NCBI RefSeq assembly: GCF_030063335.1
Contig: NZ_JASISW010000003.1
Coordinates: 186,001 to 250,000, forward strand
DNA length: 64,000 nucleotides
Direction: 5' to 3'
From: Rhodococcus sp. G-MC3
GTDB lineage: Bacteria; Actinomycetota; Actinomycetes; Mycobacteriales; Mycobacteriaceae
Position numbers and translations under genes: made by a program. The notes below the pieces were generated by a model. That model made no database searches. It saw only the letters and a program-made list of their open reading frames with translations, and was not told where the DNA came from. Below, piece after piece: positions 1 to 9,098 of the stretch; the first letter of the stretch is position 1, and each line of letters opens with the position of its first letter.

Positions 1-691
1 CGGCATCCGCTATGTCCTCGGGTGACGCTATGCGGCCCAGTGGAATTCCTGCTTTGTAGGTGGCCAGGTCGCCGTCGATGACGGCCCGCGCATTGCTGTC
101 GTCGGTGGGGTCCGCCCACATCGCGCGCTGCATGTCGGTGTCGGTCGAGCCTGGCGCGACGATGTTCGCCCGAATCCCGTACTGCGCCAGTTCGAGCCCT
201 ACTATTCGGGTCAACATCGTCGACGCAGCCTTCGACGATCCGTACGCACCCATCGACATCCTCGGTACGCCTGCGGAGTTGGAGCCGACGACGACGATCG
301 AACCAGCGCGGCGCTCACGCATCGAGCGACCGACCGCTTGTACGACGTTGAGCAGACCGAACAGGTTGACATCGAAAATGTTTCGGAATTCTTCGATATT
401 CGAATCGAGAACGCTACCGGTGCAAAGGATTCCGGCGACGTGGGCGAGAGCACCGATGGGACCGTGAACGGACTCGATGTCGGAGACCGCGGACCTCACG
501 GCGTTGGAATCGCGTATGTCCAGAACATGGGTGCTGATCGGTTGCTGCGGGGCACCGGCCGCACGCGCGGTCTCGGCGAGTCCGCGGGCATCGACGTCGG
601 CCAGTGCGAGACGGTGACCCGACGCAGCCAGCCCGACGGCGACCGCCCGGCCGATGCCGTTCGCGGCACCGACTACGAGAGTGACCGTCAC
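1..691 (-). CDS. dhbA: 2,3-dihydro-2,3-dihydroxybenzoate dehydrogenase (partial)
   Basis: This short-chain dehydrogenase would oxidise 2,3-dihydro-2,3-dihydroxybenzoate to DHB with NAD+, the last step of catechol synthesis. The gene is read leftward and its 3' end lies beyond the left edge; about 230 codons are visible. The N-terminal Rossmann motif GAANGIG (residues 8-14), the SNSAG segment and the catalytic YGSSK (YxxxK) are present, followed by the PGSTDTDM loop typical of EntA/DhbA. The chosen GTG start at 691 overlaps the dhbC stop in a GTGA, so the two genes are probably translationally coupled. The DHB genes around it separate this call from other SDR enzymes. It should be under the iron boxes upstream of dhbC. 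Confidence 0.9.
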   Translation of the reverse strand, partial: MTVTLVVGAANGIGRAVAVGLAASGHRLALADVDARGLAETARAAGAPQQPISTHVLDIRDSNAVRSAVSDIESVHGPIGALAHVAGILCTGSVLDSNIEEFRNIFDVNLFGLLNVVQAVGRSMRERRAGSIVVVGSNSAGVPRMSMGAYGSSKAASTMLTRIVGLELAQYGIRANIVAPGSTDTDMQRAMWADPTDDSNARAVIDGDLATYKAGIPLGRIASPEDIADA

Positions 692-1833
692 AGCGACACT
701 CCGAGTGCGCTCAGCACGGTGCCGAACTTGGTGATGGTTTCGCGCAGTTCCGCATCGGGGTCGGATTCGGCCACGATTCCTCCTCCTGCGTATGCGGTCA
801 CCTCTCGACCGTGCCTGCTGATCTCGGCGCATCGGATGGCAACCATCCATTCGCCGTCACCGTTGGCATCACACCATCCGATCGCGCCTGCGTAGAAGCC
901 TCGATCGCCTTCGAGTTCGTCGATGGTCGAGTAGGCGAGATCGGTCGGGGTTCCGCACACCGCAGGCGTTGGATGCAGGGCGAGCGCGAGATCGAGAGCG
1001 GTGGTGGACTTTTCGTGCAGCTCACCTCTGATCGGGGTCCCGAGGTGCCAGAGTTGCGGTGTGTGCGTGACGGTGGGTCCTCGTGGAATATCGAGTGCGC
1101 TGCAGAATGGCGAGAGAGCTGTGCGGATGGCGTCGACGACGAACGCATGCTCGCGTCGATCCTTGGGTGATTCCGCGAGACTGCGACCGATCTCGCGGTC
1201 GGTTGTTTCGTTCCGATGGCGTGGAGCCGAACCGGCCAAGGGATGGCAGGTGACTATTCGCCCCTGTCGACGGATCAACACCTCGGGACTCGAACCGACG
1301 AGCGATCGACCGACAAACGATCCACCGGCCGCGCCGAGGTCGACGAGGTACCCATTGCCCGACGGGTTGCCTGCCACCAGAGCGGCGAGTACCGATCTTG
1401 GATCGACGACGGCGTCGGTACGCAGTGCGAGTCTCCGGGCAAGGACCACTTTTTGCAGCGGCGTCGACGCAGTACGCAGAACGTTCACTGCTGTACGAAC
1501 GCGATCGATGTGGTCGTCCTCGCACAGGTCCCCGACGACGAACTCCGGCAGATCGGTCAGCACGAGTGGTGGCTGCCAGGGGAGCGGCGAGACTGTGAGA
1601 TTCAGCGGTGCAGTCAGCGCACTCGGAGTCTGGCGCGAGAAGGGGAGTGCGCCGACGACGGCATCGACATCGCCCGAACGCAGGGCATCGGCGGCGGCCG
1701 CGGCGTCATCGAACTGTGCACGGACGCCCGTTGCGGTCACGCTTCCGTGCGGGCGGGAGAGGACGAATGAGCCTGGCGTCCCTGCTGCTACGGCGTCGAT
1801 GGTGGGCGTCGCCGCAGCGATATGCGAAGTCAT
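688..1833 (-). CDS. dhbC: Isochorismate synthase, siderophore type
   Basis: This 381-residue enzyme of the chorismate-binding family would convert chorismate to isochorismate, the first committed step to DHB. Family motifs are clear: VVLARRL near residue 130, GSSPEVLIRR followed by CHPLAGSAPR, KDRREHAF, HPTPAVCGTP, and GFYAGAIGWCD with the closing AGGGIVAESDPDAE. The length fits DhbC/EntC (about 390 residues) rather than the longer salicylate synthases such as MbtI or Irp9. The ATG at 1833 faces the divergent hydroxylase gene across a 130-bp region with two iron boxes. Its stop overlaps the dhbA start. Confidence 0.93.
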   Translation of the reverse strand: MTSHIAAATPTIDAVAAGTPGSFVLSRPHGSVTATGVRAQFDDAAAAADALRSGDVDAVVGALPFSRQTPSALTAPLNLTVSPLPWQPPLVLTDLPEFVVGDLCEDDHIDRVRTAVNVLRTASTPLQKVVLARRLALRTDAVVDPRSVLAALVAGNPSGNGYLVDLGAAGGSFVGRSLVGSSPEVLIRRQGRIVTCHPLAGSAPRHRNETTDREIGRSLAESPKDRREHAFVVDAIRTALSPFCSALDIPRGPTVTHTPQLWHLGTPIRGELHEKSTTALDLALALHPTPAVCGTPTDLAYSTIDELEGDRGFYAGAIGWCDANGDGEWMVAIRCAEISRHGREVTAYAGGGIVAESDPDAELRETITKFGTVLSALGVSL

Positions 1834-1885
1834 CTCGTTGCCTCGTTTCGTCGGTTTCGACCCACCTGGTGGTGCTCGATGATGG

Positions 1886-1904
1886 AAAGGCTAGCCTAAA
1901 CCGG
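1886..1904 (-). promoter_or_regulatory. Weaker IdeR/DmdR1-like iron box, dhbCA side
   Basis: Read on the minus strand, CCGGTTTAGGCTAGCCTTT matches the actinobacterial iron-box consensus TTAGGTTAGGCTAACCTAA at 12 of 19 positions, including the AGGCTA core. It lies about 50 bases upstream of the dhbC start, where a repressor with bound Fe(II) would block transcription. The call rests on consensus and position only. Confidence 0.55.
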
Positions 1905-1914
1905 ATGTCGTAGA

Positions 1915-1933
1915 ATAGGTTAGGCTAAATTAT
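1915..1933 (+). promoter_or_regulatory. Strong IdeR/DmdR1-like iron box, hydroxylase/NRPS side
   Basis: ATAGGTTAGGCTAAATTAT matches the iron-box consensus TTAGGTTAGGCTAACCTAA at 15 of 19 positions, and positions 2-14 match perfectly. It ends 30 bases before the hydroxylase ATG. It should place the rightward siderophore genes under iron repression, since that block has no other obvious promoter region as far as 22354. Confidence 0.8.
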
Positions 1934-1963
1934 CTTCCAACCGACAAGGATGCATTGTTACCC

Positions 1964-3259
1964 ATGGCCAGCAACAATTCCGACGTAGTGGATATCCTCG
2001 GAGTCGGCTACGGGCCGTCGAACCTGGGGTTGGCGATCGCCCTAGAGGAGCGCAATGCCCAATTCGCGCTTGCGGACCGGCTCACTTCGGTGTTCGTCGA
2101 ACGGCAAACGGAATTCAAGTGGCACCCTGGCATGTTGCTTCCTGGCGCGACGATGCAAATATCGTTCCTCAAAGATCTTGCAACCCAACGCAACACCCGC
2201 AGCGAGTACACGTTCCTGCAGTACCTCGCCGAACGCGACCGGCTGACTCATTTCATCAATCTGCAGACGTTCTTTCCTTCACGTGTGGAGTTCCACGATT
2301 ATCTGACGTGGGCAGAGAACAAGGTCGCGGCCGATGTGCACTACGGGTCCGTCGCGAACTCGGTCCAGTGGCAGGGCGAGTACTTCGAGGTCACGGTCGA
2401 CTCCCGTGGCGGCGAGCGCCAAGTCCTGCGTGCTCGCAACGTCGTGTTGGCAGGCGGACTGACCGCGAAGTTGCCCGACGGTGTCCACCCGGGCCCGCGG
2501 GTGTTCCACAACCACCGGGTTCTGGACCATCTGGAAGCGCTCCCCGATCTGCAGCACGGTCGATTCGTCGTCGTCGGGGCCGGCCAGAGTGCCGCCGAAG
2601 TTGTTGCCCATCTGCACGAGCGCTATCGCGACGCCGAGGTGCACGCGGTGTTCGGCAAGTACGGGTACAGCCCTGCCGACGACAGCCCGTACGCCAATCG
2701 CGTATTCGACCCGGAAGCGGTGGACGATTTCTATGCTGCATCTCCGCGACTGCGCGATCAATTGATCGCTTACCACCGCAGTACCAACTACTCGGCGGTG
2801 GATCTGCCGTTGATCGAGGATCTGTACAACCGTGAGTACGGGGAACGAGTGAGCGGTCGGCGTCGACTCTTCGTCCATGGAGCTTCGGAAGTATCCACCC
2901 CGGTGGTCTCCGACTCCGGCGCCCACGTCCGAGTTCGTCACCGCCCCACTGGGCGGGACGAGCATATGCAGTGCGATGCAGTAATATTCGCGACCGGTTT
3001 CAGGCCACTCGACCTTCACGGGATTCTCGGCCCACTGGCGCACGAGTGCGTGTTCTCCGCCGACGGCACCCCAGAGGTCGAGCGCGATTATCGGCTACGC
3101 ACCACGGATGCAGTATTCGGTGGTATCTACCTGCAGGGCGGAACCGAGCATTCGCACGGTTTGACGTCGTCCCTGCTGTCGAACATCGCTGTGCGTTCGG
3201 GTGAGCTGGTCGATTCGCTGGCATCACGGTCGTTGCTCGACGCGGTCCTGACGCGCTGA
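1964..3259 (+). CDS. L-ornithine N5-monooxygenase (siderophore hydroxylase)
   Basis: This class B flavin monooxygenase would use FAD, NADPH and O2 to hydroxylate the side-chain amine of ornithine (or lysine), giving the N-hydroxy amine used for a hydroxamate. The N-terminal FAD motif GVGYGPSNLG, an NADPH motif GAGQSAAEVV near residue 200 and the late ATGFRP motif are all seen. The length of 431 residues fits SidA/PvdA/Rhbe-type enzymes. ATG 1964 is preferred over an in-frame TTG at 1955; the nearest ribosome site is AAGGA at 1946-1950. The stop overlaps the next ATG by one base. The NRPS A3 code for hydroxyornithine supports ornithine over lysine as substrate. Confidence 0.92.
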   Translation: MASNNSDVVDILGVGYGPSNLGLAIALEERNAQFALADRLTSVFVERQTEFKWHPGMLLPGATMQISFLKDLATQRNTRSEYTFLQYLAERDRLTHFINLQTFFPSRVEFHDYLTWAENKVAADVHYGSVANSVQWQGEYFEVTVDSRGGERQVLRARNVVLAGGLTAKLPDGVHPGPRVFHNHRVLDHLEALPDLQHGRFVVVGAGQSAAEVVAHLHERYRDAEVHAVFGKYGYSPADDSPYANRVFDPEAVDDFYAASPRLRDQLIAYHRSTNYSAVDLPLIEDLYNREYGERVSGRRRLFVHGASEVSTPVVSDSGAHVRVRHRPTGRDEHMQCDAVIFATGFRPLDLHGILGPLAHECVFSADGTPEVERDYRLRTTDAVFGGIYLQGGTEHSHGLTSSLLSNIAVRSGELVDSLASRSLLDAVLTR

Positions 3260-4989
3260 TGAAACTGCCGATCCTCTTCGACGCACCTGCCGAGCCGCTG
3301 GCCATCGATGACATCACGGTCACGGCGACGACGACACCTCGCCAACTGACTCTTCGCACCATGTTCGCCGCGAAGAAGTACACGGTTCCAGCAGGAATGC
3401 TCCTCATCGCGCATCAACTGGGCGCTGCCCTCATACCTGTCATCATGGGCCAAGCGATCGACCGTGCGATCGGTACCGGTGACCCGAAACAGTTGGTTCT
3501 GTGGACAGCCTTGCTGGCGGTCGACTACGCGTTCGTATCGTTCACCTTCCGGTTCGGTGGCCGCATCGGCTTCCTGGGAATGAACGCCATTGCGCACAAG
3601 GTGCGAACGAAGATCACGAACCGCATCCTCGACCCCGAGGGCATGGGTGGTCCGGCGCGTCAACCCGGGATGTTGCTCAGCATCGCGACATCGGACGCCC
3701 GTCAGATGGCCATGGCCGTCGCGATCGTCATCTATCCGCTCGGCGAATTCGCAGCCGTGCTGTTCGCCGCGATAATCCTGCTGTACATCTCGTGGCCGCT
3801 CGGACTGGCGATCGCTGTCGCGACGCCGGTCATGCTCTGGGTGATGGACCGAGCAGGCGGTCCGCTACGCCGACGTAGCGTGCAGCAACAGCAGGTCGCC
3901 GGTGAAGCGGCCGGAACGGCAGCAGATCTTGTCGGGGGATTCCGAATAGTCAAGGGCCTCGGCGCGGAACCCGAGGCAAGCAGGCGATACCGCGCTGCCA
4001 GCGAGCGGGCGCTGCAGGGAACGTTGAAAGCCAATCTCGCCCGGGCCGGCTACCTCGGATCGATGGAGACCGTCGCAGGTCTGTTCATCGCAGGCGTCGC
4101 GGTAGCCGCGGGGCTCATGGCCTTGCGCGGTGCAATGACGGTGGGTCAGCTGATCACTGTCGTCGGGGTGACGCAGTTCGTACTCGGGCCGCTGCAGGCA
4201 TTCGCGTCCAACTTCGGCACGATCTGGGCTGGCGCACTGGCATCCGCGGAACGCGTCCTGACGATAGTGCAGGCGCCCCATCGAACGGAGAGGGCACCGT
4301 TCTCGGCTGCGCCGGAGGGATTCGCTCTCGAATTCTCCGGTGTCCGGTGCGGAGCAGGACCCGTCGTCGACATCATTGTGCGCGAGGGTGAATTCATGGC
4401 CATCGAAACGGATTCAGCGACGGCTGGTGCTCTGTCCGGCGTTCTTGCCGGAGTGATACGCCCCGCTGCCGGTGCGGTCACGGTCGGAGGTGTCGATGCA
4501 AGGTCCCTGAGCGGCGAGGACCGCAGACGGCGTCTGATCGTCGCGCCACACGAGAGCGATCTGTTCGAAGGCACTGTGGCAGAGAACGTATCGATGCCCG
4601 GCGATATCCCTGGCGATGCAGTCGCACGAGCTCTCATGGCCGCCGCCTGTGACGATGTCGCGGCAGCGTTGCCGGACGGGCTCGACACCGACGTCGGCGA
4701 AGCCGGACGATTGCTGTCCGGTGGCCAACGCCAACGCGTCGCGTTGGCTCGCGCTCTGGCCGCAGATCCACAGATCCTCGTCCTGCTCGACCCAACCACA
4801 GCAGTCGATTCGGTAACGGAAGCGGTTGTTGCCGAACGTATCGCGCAGTCGCGTCGTGGTCGGACCACGGTGATCTTTACTTCGGCGCCGGCACTGTTGG
4901 CCGCCGCGTCACGGCGGTTGAGAATCGGCGAGACATCCAACGGCGAGACTTTCAACGGCGAGACATCGGTATTGGAGCGTTCGCTGTGA
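3259..4989 (+). CDS. ABC exporter-type half transporter with a degenerate ATP site
   Basis: This 576-residue protein has an N-terminal six-helix exporter-fold domain (about residues 40-330) and a C-terminal nucleotide-binding domain. It pairs with the next gene. The LSGGQ signature is intact (residues 486-490), but the other ATPase elements are lost. The Walker A site reads ETDSATAGA (from residue 383) without the GxGKS/T lysine. Walker B is LLDP, with Pro512 where the catalytic Glu belongs. The switch histidine is Ser542. It can therefore supply only the signature half of one active ATP site. Its position between the hydroxylase and the DHB genes suggests siderophore export, although import of the IrtAB kind cannot be excluded. 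The C-terminus carries a short repeated NGET segment. Confidence 0.85.
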   Translation: MKLPILFDAPAEPLAIDDITVTATTTPRQLTLRTMFAAKKYTVPAGMLLIAHQLGAALIPVIMGQAIDRAIGTGDPKQLVLWTALLAVDYAFVSFTFRFGGRIGFLGMNAIAHKVRTKITNRILDPEGMGGPARQPGMLLSIATSDARQMAMAVAIVIYPLGEFAAVLFAAIILLYISWPLGLAIAVATPVMLWVMDRAGGPLRRRSVQQQQVAGEAAGTAADLVGGFRIVKGLGAEPEASRRYRAASERALQGTLKANLARAGYLGSMETVAGLFIAGVAVAAGLMALRGAMTVGQLITVVGVTQFVLGPLQAFASNFGTIWAGALASAERVLTIVQAPHRTERAPFSAAPEGFALEFSGVRCGAGPVVDIIVREGEFMAIETDSATAGALSGVLAGVIRPAAGAVTVGGVDARSLSGEDRRRRLIVAPHESDLFEGTVAENVSMPGDIPGDAVARALMAAACDDVAAALPDGLDTDVGEAGRLLSGGQRQRVALARALAADPQILVLLDPTTAVDSVTEAVVAERIAQSRRGRTTVIFTSAPALLAAASRRLRIGETSNGETFNGETSVLERSL

Positions 4990-6773
4990 CCGCTGCGATG
5001 GCTCCCACCCAGCCCGACAAGCTCCCGATCGCCGACGCCCGCGCAGTGCGCGCGGAAATCGCCCGTACGCTTCGCGGGCAGGGCGCTCGGCTGCTCGGGG
5101 TGGTGGCCACAATGGTCGTCGGTGCCGCCCTCGGACTCGTCGCCCCCTGGGCCCTCGGCCGGATGGTCGACACCGTCATCGGCGACGGCAGTGCACAGCA
5201 AATATGGCAGCTGGGTCTCGTGATGGTCGGTGCTGCAGTGGCATTCGCTGCGTTCACGGCGTTGGGAGTCGTGCTTTCATCGAGGCTGTTCGAGACTGCC
5301 CTTGCCCATCTGCGTGAGCGGATGTTCTCGACCAGCGTCGGATTGCCGCTCGAGCGGGTCGAGCGAGCAGGGAGCGGTGATCTGATCTCCCGTGCCACCG
5401 ACGACGTCGACGAGGTCTCGTCGGCGATCAACACCGTTGTGCCGGCAGTGTCGACATCGTTGTTCACCATCGTTCTGACCGCCGTCGGGCTCACCGCGTT
5501 GGACTGGCGATTTCTCGGCGCAATCGTGTTGGTATTGCCGGTGTACGCACTTGCGGTGCGGTGGTATCTGCGCAACGCCCCTGGCATTTACGCGTCCGAG
5601 CGGGCGGCGATGGGCATGCGAGCACAGCAGGTTCTTGGTTCGGTTCGTGGACTGCGCACGGTGCACGAGTATCACCTGGCCCCCACGTTGGCACATCGCA
5701 TCGGCACTCATTCGTGGGAAGTGGTGCGCTGGACGATGCGCGCCCGCATCGTGCAGAACCGCTTCTACGGCAGGTTGAATACAGCCCAGTTCATCGCCAT
5801 GGCTAGCTTGCTGGTGATCGGCTACTTCCTCGTCGGAGCAGAGGCACTGACCGTCGGTGCGACGACGACGGCAATGCTGTTCTTCCTCAGGCTGTTCGAG
5901 CCGATCGACGAGTTGCTACTCGTTGTCGACGAACTGCAGTCGGCGCTGGCGTCTCTGACTCGCATCGTCGGGGTGATCGAGACCGGTGCAGTCGGTGCAG
6001 TCGGTGCAGTCGGTGCGGTGACAACTCGCAAGGCCGTCCTGGAAGCTACGGACATCACGTTCGGTTACTCGCGCACGCGGCCGGTACTACGTAAAATTGA
6101 TCTCCGACTCGAACCCGGTGAGAAAGTGGCGCTCGTGGGCACCTCGGGAGCGGGGAAGACCACGCTCGCCGCCGTGCTCGCCGGCGTACGGACGCCGAAC
6201 GGGGGCAGAATCGAGTTCGACGGTGTCGATCTGGCCGCCATGTCCGATGCCGAACGTGCCAAACGAATTACATTGGTGACTCAGGAAGTGCACGTTTTCA
6301 CGGGCACATTGCGCAGTGATCTCGCATTGGCGGATCCGGGCGCCGACGACGCCACGATGGAAGCGGCGCTGAGGACAGTTCTTGCGGGAGACTGGTTCGA
6401 TCTGCTGCCCGCCGGGTTGGATACACAGGTCGGTGACGCCGGGCATCCGCTCACCCCGATGCAGGCCCAACAGTTGGCGTTGGCGCGCTTGGTACTCGTC
6501 GATCCGCCCGTTGCGATTCTCGACGAAGCAACTGCCGACGCAGGCAGCGCTGGAGCCTCCCTGTTGGAACGTTCGGCGGAAGCGGCGCTCGCCGGACGAA
6601 GTGCGCTCGTCGTGGCGCATCGACTGGGTCAGGCTCGTCATGCCGATCGAATCCTGTTGATGGACTGCGGGGTCATCGTCGAGGCGGGTTCGCACGAGGC
6701 GCTGATCGCCCGCGACGGCAGATACGCAGAGCTGTGGGAAGCGTGGAGTCGTCACCGACGAGGCCCGGCCTGA
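4986..6773 (+). CDS. ABC exporter-type half transporter, catalytic partner
   Basis: This 595-residue half transporter completes a heterodimer with the preceding gene; the GTG start overlaps that gene's stop (GTGA). The membrane domain spans about residues 25-320. The nucleotide domain has a canonical Walker A GTSGAGKT (385-392), Walker B ILDEAT with Asp513 and Glu514, and switch His545. Its signature is LTPMQ (489-493) instead of LSGGQ. The pair should form one competent ATP site (Walker motifs from this subunit, LSGGQ from the partner) and one dead site. There is no SIP domain of the IrtA type. A 9-base in-frame repeat encodes a GAV-rich linker between the membrane and nucleotide domains. 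Confidence 0.86.
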   Translation: MTAAMAPTQPDKLPIADARAVRAEIARTLRGQGARLLGVVATMVVGAALGLVAPWALGRMVDTVIGDGSAQQIWQLGLVMVGAAVAFAAFTALGVVLSSRLFETALAHLRERMFSTSVGLPLERVERAGSGDLISRATDDVDEVSSAINTVVPAVSTSLFTIVLTAVGLTALDWRFLGAIVLVLPVYALAVRWYLRNAPGIYASERAAMGMRAQQVLGSVRGLRTVHEYHLAPTLAHRIGTHSWEVVRWTMRARIVQNRFYGRLNTAQFIAMASLLVIGYFLVGAEALTVGATTTAMLFFLRLFEPIDELLLVVDELQSALASLTRIVGVIETGAVGAVGAVGAVTTRKAVLEATDITFGYSRTRPVLRKIDLRLEPGEKVALVGTSGAGKTTLAAVLAGVRTPNGGRIEFDGVDLAAMSDAERAKRITLVTQEVHVFTGTLRSDLALADPGADDATMEAALRTVLAGDWFDLLPAGLDTQVGDAGHPLTPMQAQQLALARLVLVDPPVAILDEATADAGSAGASLLERSAEAALAGRSALVVAHRLGQARHADRILLMDCGVIVEAGSHEALIARDGRYAELWEAWSRHRRGPA

Positions 6774-6819
6774 AGGTACAGGCCTACCGGAAAGCACAAG
6801 ACGAAGGAAAGGGACGGCA

Positions 6820-7482
6820 ATGGCGATACCGAAAATTTCGAGCTACACGATGCCCACACGGGACGAGATTGCGGACAATGTGGTCGACTGGGAACTCGAC
6901 CCGGGACGCGCAGCACTGCTCGTGCACGACATGCAGAACTACTTCATCGACGCGTACGTGGACGCCGCGGAGCTGATCGTGCCGGTCGTCGACAACATCA
7001 GGGCCATAAGAACATTGGCTGCCGAACTCGATATCCCTGTGGTGTTCACCATGCAGCCAGGAGATCAGCATCCCTCGCGCCGCGGCATTCTCGCGGATTT
7101 CTGGGGACCAGGCCTGGGCACCGGCCGCGATACCGAGGTGATCGAGGCACTGCGTCCCGAGCCGGGCGACATCGAGGTCACCAAGTGGCGCTACTCGGCG
7201 TTCCAGCGCACCGACCTGCGGGAGCTGCTCGGCCACCACGGGCGCGACCAGCTGATCGTGACCGGTGTATATACCCACATGGGGTGCATGCTCAGTGCCG
7301 CAGAGGCATTCATGTCCGATGTGAGTCCGTTCTTGGTGCTCGACGCCACAGCGGACTTCACGCGGGAAGAGCACATCATGGCGGCGACATATGCGGCCAA
7401 ACGCTGCGGTGCGGTTGTCACCACGGATACCGTCCTGCACTCGCTCGAGCGCGAACCGGCGTCCGCCGGAGCGGCGTCTTGA
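6820..7482 (+). CDS. dhbB: Isochorismatase lacking the aryl carrier domain
   Basis: This enzyme would hydrolyse the enol-ether of isochorismate, releasing pyruvate and 2,3-dihydro-2,3-dihydroxybenzoate. Cysteine-hydrolase-fold motifs are present: HDMQNYF near residue 30, TKWRYSAF near residue 125, and GVYTHMGCM near residue 150, close to EntB/DhbB. At 220 residues it ends where bifunctional EntB/DhbB continue into an aryl carrier protein domain of about 80 residues. That function is encoded separately at 23538. A purine-rich ribosome site (AAGGAAAGGGA) precedes the ATG. The stop overlaps the next start (TTGA). Confidence 0.93.
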   Translation: MAIPKISSYTMPTRDEIADNVVDWELDPGRAALLVHDMQNYFIDAYVDAAELIVPVVDNIRAIRTLAAELDIPVVFTMQPGDQHPSRRGILADFWGPGLGTGRDTEVIEALRPEPGDIEVTKWRYSAFQRTDLRELLGHHGRDQLIVTGVYTHMGCMLSAAEAFMSDVSPFLVLDATADFTREEHIMAATYAAKRCGAVVTTDTVLHSLEREPASAGAAS

Positions 7483-9098
7483 GCGCAACGGTCACGTCGT
7501 CGGTGGAGCCCCTGCATGTGCCAGGCGTCGTCGGTTATCCCGACGAATTCGCAGCGCTGTACCGCGACAAGGGATACTGGGTCGATCAGACTCATTCGGA
7601 CCTGTTGGCCTCCACTGCAGCTCAATTCGGTAACCGTCTCGCGGTTGTCGATGCCTGTCGCAGCCTCACCTACGCCGAGCTGGCAGACCGCGTGAAGTTG
7701 GTCGCGGGCGAGTTTGCGCGCGGCGGTATCGCGCGCGGCGATCGCGTCGTGGTGCACATGCCCAACACCGTCGAGTACGTCGAGGTCGTGTTCGCACTGT
7801 TCGAGATCGGCGCGCTTCCGGTGTTCGCGCTGGCTGCGCATCGCGCCGGCGACATCACCGGCTTCTGCTCGGCAACCTCGGCTGCCGGGTACGTCACCGT
7901 GGACCGATTCGGCGGCACCGATTACTCGACCATCGCCGCCGAAATCGCGCGGACACATCCGGATCTCACTGCAGTGGTGGTTCCGATCGGTGACGAGAGT
8001 TGGGCCAGCGGGCCCGCGTTGCCGCGTTGCAGACGCTCATTGGCATCGGACGTCGCGTTTCTGCAATTGTCCGGTGGCACGACGGGTACCCCGAAACTCA
8101 TTCCGCGCACGCACGATGACTATCTTTACTCCGTCCGCGAGAGTGCACGAATCTGCGCGATCGACGAAACGTCGGTAATGCTTGCCGTACTTCCCATCTC
8201 CCACAATTTCACGATGAGCTCGCCAGGTCTGCTGGGTATGGTCGCGGCCGGGGGAGCCGTCGTCATGGCTCCCGATCCGAGCCCGGACACGTGTTTCGCC
8301 CTGGTGGAGAAGTATTCGGTCACCCACGCCGCTCTCGTGCCACCGCTGCTGGTGGCGTGGCTGAATTCGTCGGCGCGCGCACTGCGCGACATCGGTTCGC
8401 TCGACGGAGTGTGGGTCGGCGGTGCCACGCTCCCCGCAGAGGTTGCGCGGCGGGTCACCCCGGAGCTGGGCTGCGCCTTGACCCAGGTCTTCGGCATGGC
8501 GGAGGGATTGGTGAACTACACCCGACTGGGGGATGACGACGAGACGGTGTTCACCACTCAAGGGCGTCCCATCTCACCCGACGACGAGGTGCGCGTCGTC
8601 GACGACGCAGGCCAGGTGGTCCCCGACGGCGAGCCGGGTAACCTCCAGACCCGGGGGCCTTACACGATCCGCGGGTATTATGCCGCGCCCGAACACAACA
8701 GCACGTGCTTCACCCCCGACGGCTTCTACTGCACCGGGGATGTAGTGATACGCGACGACCGTGGATATCTTCAGGTCGTCGGGCGTACGAAGGATCAGAT
8801 CAATCGCGGCGGTGAGAAGGTCGCGCCCGCGATGGTGGAGAACCACCTGCTCGCCCACGAGGGCATCCACGACGTCTCGGTGGTAGGAACACCCGATTCC
8901 GAACTGGGCGAGAAGATCTGCGCGTACGTCATTCGTCGTGACCCGCAGTCGGAATCACCGACAGCATCCCAGCTGCGAGCATTTCTGCGTACCGAACGCA
9001 AGGTTGCCGCATACACCGTCCCCGACAGATTCGAGTTCGTCATCGAGTTCCCGACGACCTCGGTGGGCAAGATCGACAAGAAGGCCCAGACGATATGA
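7479..9098 (+). CDS. dhbE: 2,3-dihydroxybenzoate-AMP ligase
   Basis: This ANL-family ligase would adenylate DHB and load it on the phosphopantetheine arm of an aryl carrier protein to start the NRPS. From the TTG at 7479 it has 539 residues, the usual DhbE/EntE length. The P-loop-like [10 protein letters not shown] starts at residue 198. The substrate segment HNFTMSSPG carries Ser-Ser, as in DHB-activating DhbE/EntE; salicylate ligases such as MbtA or YbtE carry Ala-Cys there. The C-terminal [13 protein letters not shown] hinge and the lysine of VGKIDKKA are present. The TTG overlaps the isochorismatase stop; a GTG at 7503 is an alternative start. The stop overlaps the NRPS ATG (ATGA). Confidence 0.94.
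   Translation: MSATVTSSVEPLHVPGVVGYPDEFAALYRDKGYWVDQTHSDLLASTAAQFGNRLAVVDACRSLTYAELADRVKLVAGEFARGGIARGDRVVVHMPNTVEYVEVVFALFEIGALPVFALAAHRAGDITGFCSATSAAGYVTVDRFGGTDYSTIAAEIARTHPDLTAVVVPIGDESWASGPALPRCRRSLASDVAFLQLSGGTTGTPKLIPRTHDDYLYSVRESARICAIDETSVMLAVLPISHNFTMSSPGLLGMVAAGGAVVMAPDPSPDTCFALVEKYSVTHAALVPPLLVAWLNSSARALRDIGSLDGVWVGGATLPAEVARRVTPELGCALTQVFGMAEGLVNYTRLGDDDETVFTTQGRPISPDDEVRVVDDAGQVVPDGEPGNLQTRGPYTIRGYYAAPEHNSTCFTPDGFYCTGDVVIRDDRGYLQVVGRTKDQINRGGEKVAPAMVENHLLAHEGIHDVSVVGTPDSELGEKICAYVIRRDPQSESPTASQLRAFLRTERKVAAYTVPDRFEFVIEFPTTSVGKIDKKAQTI

Noticed and set aside
688..1833. Salicylate synthase (MbtI/Irp9 type) instead of isochorismate synthase
   Set aside because: The protein is short (381 residues) and is accompanied by dhbA, an isochorismatase and a ligase with the DHB-type Ser-Ser pocket, all pointing to DHB.
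3259..6773. Assignment of the ABC pair as IrtAB importer
   Set aside because: Neither protein has the N-terminal SIP domain of IrtA. The membrane fold does not decide direction, so only an exporter-fold siderophore transporter is claimed.
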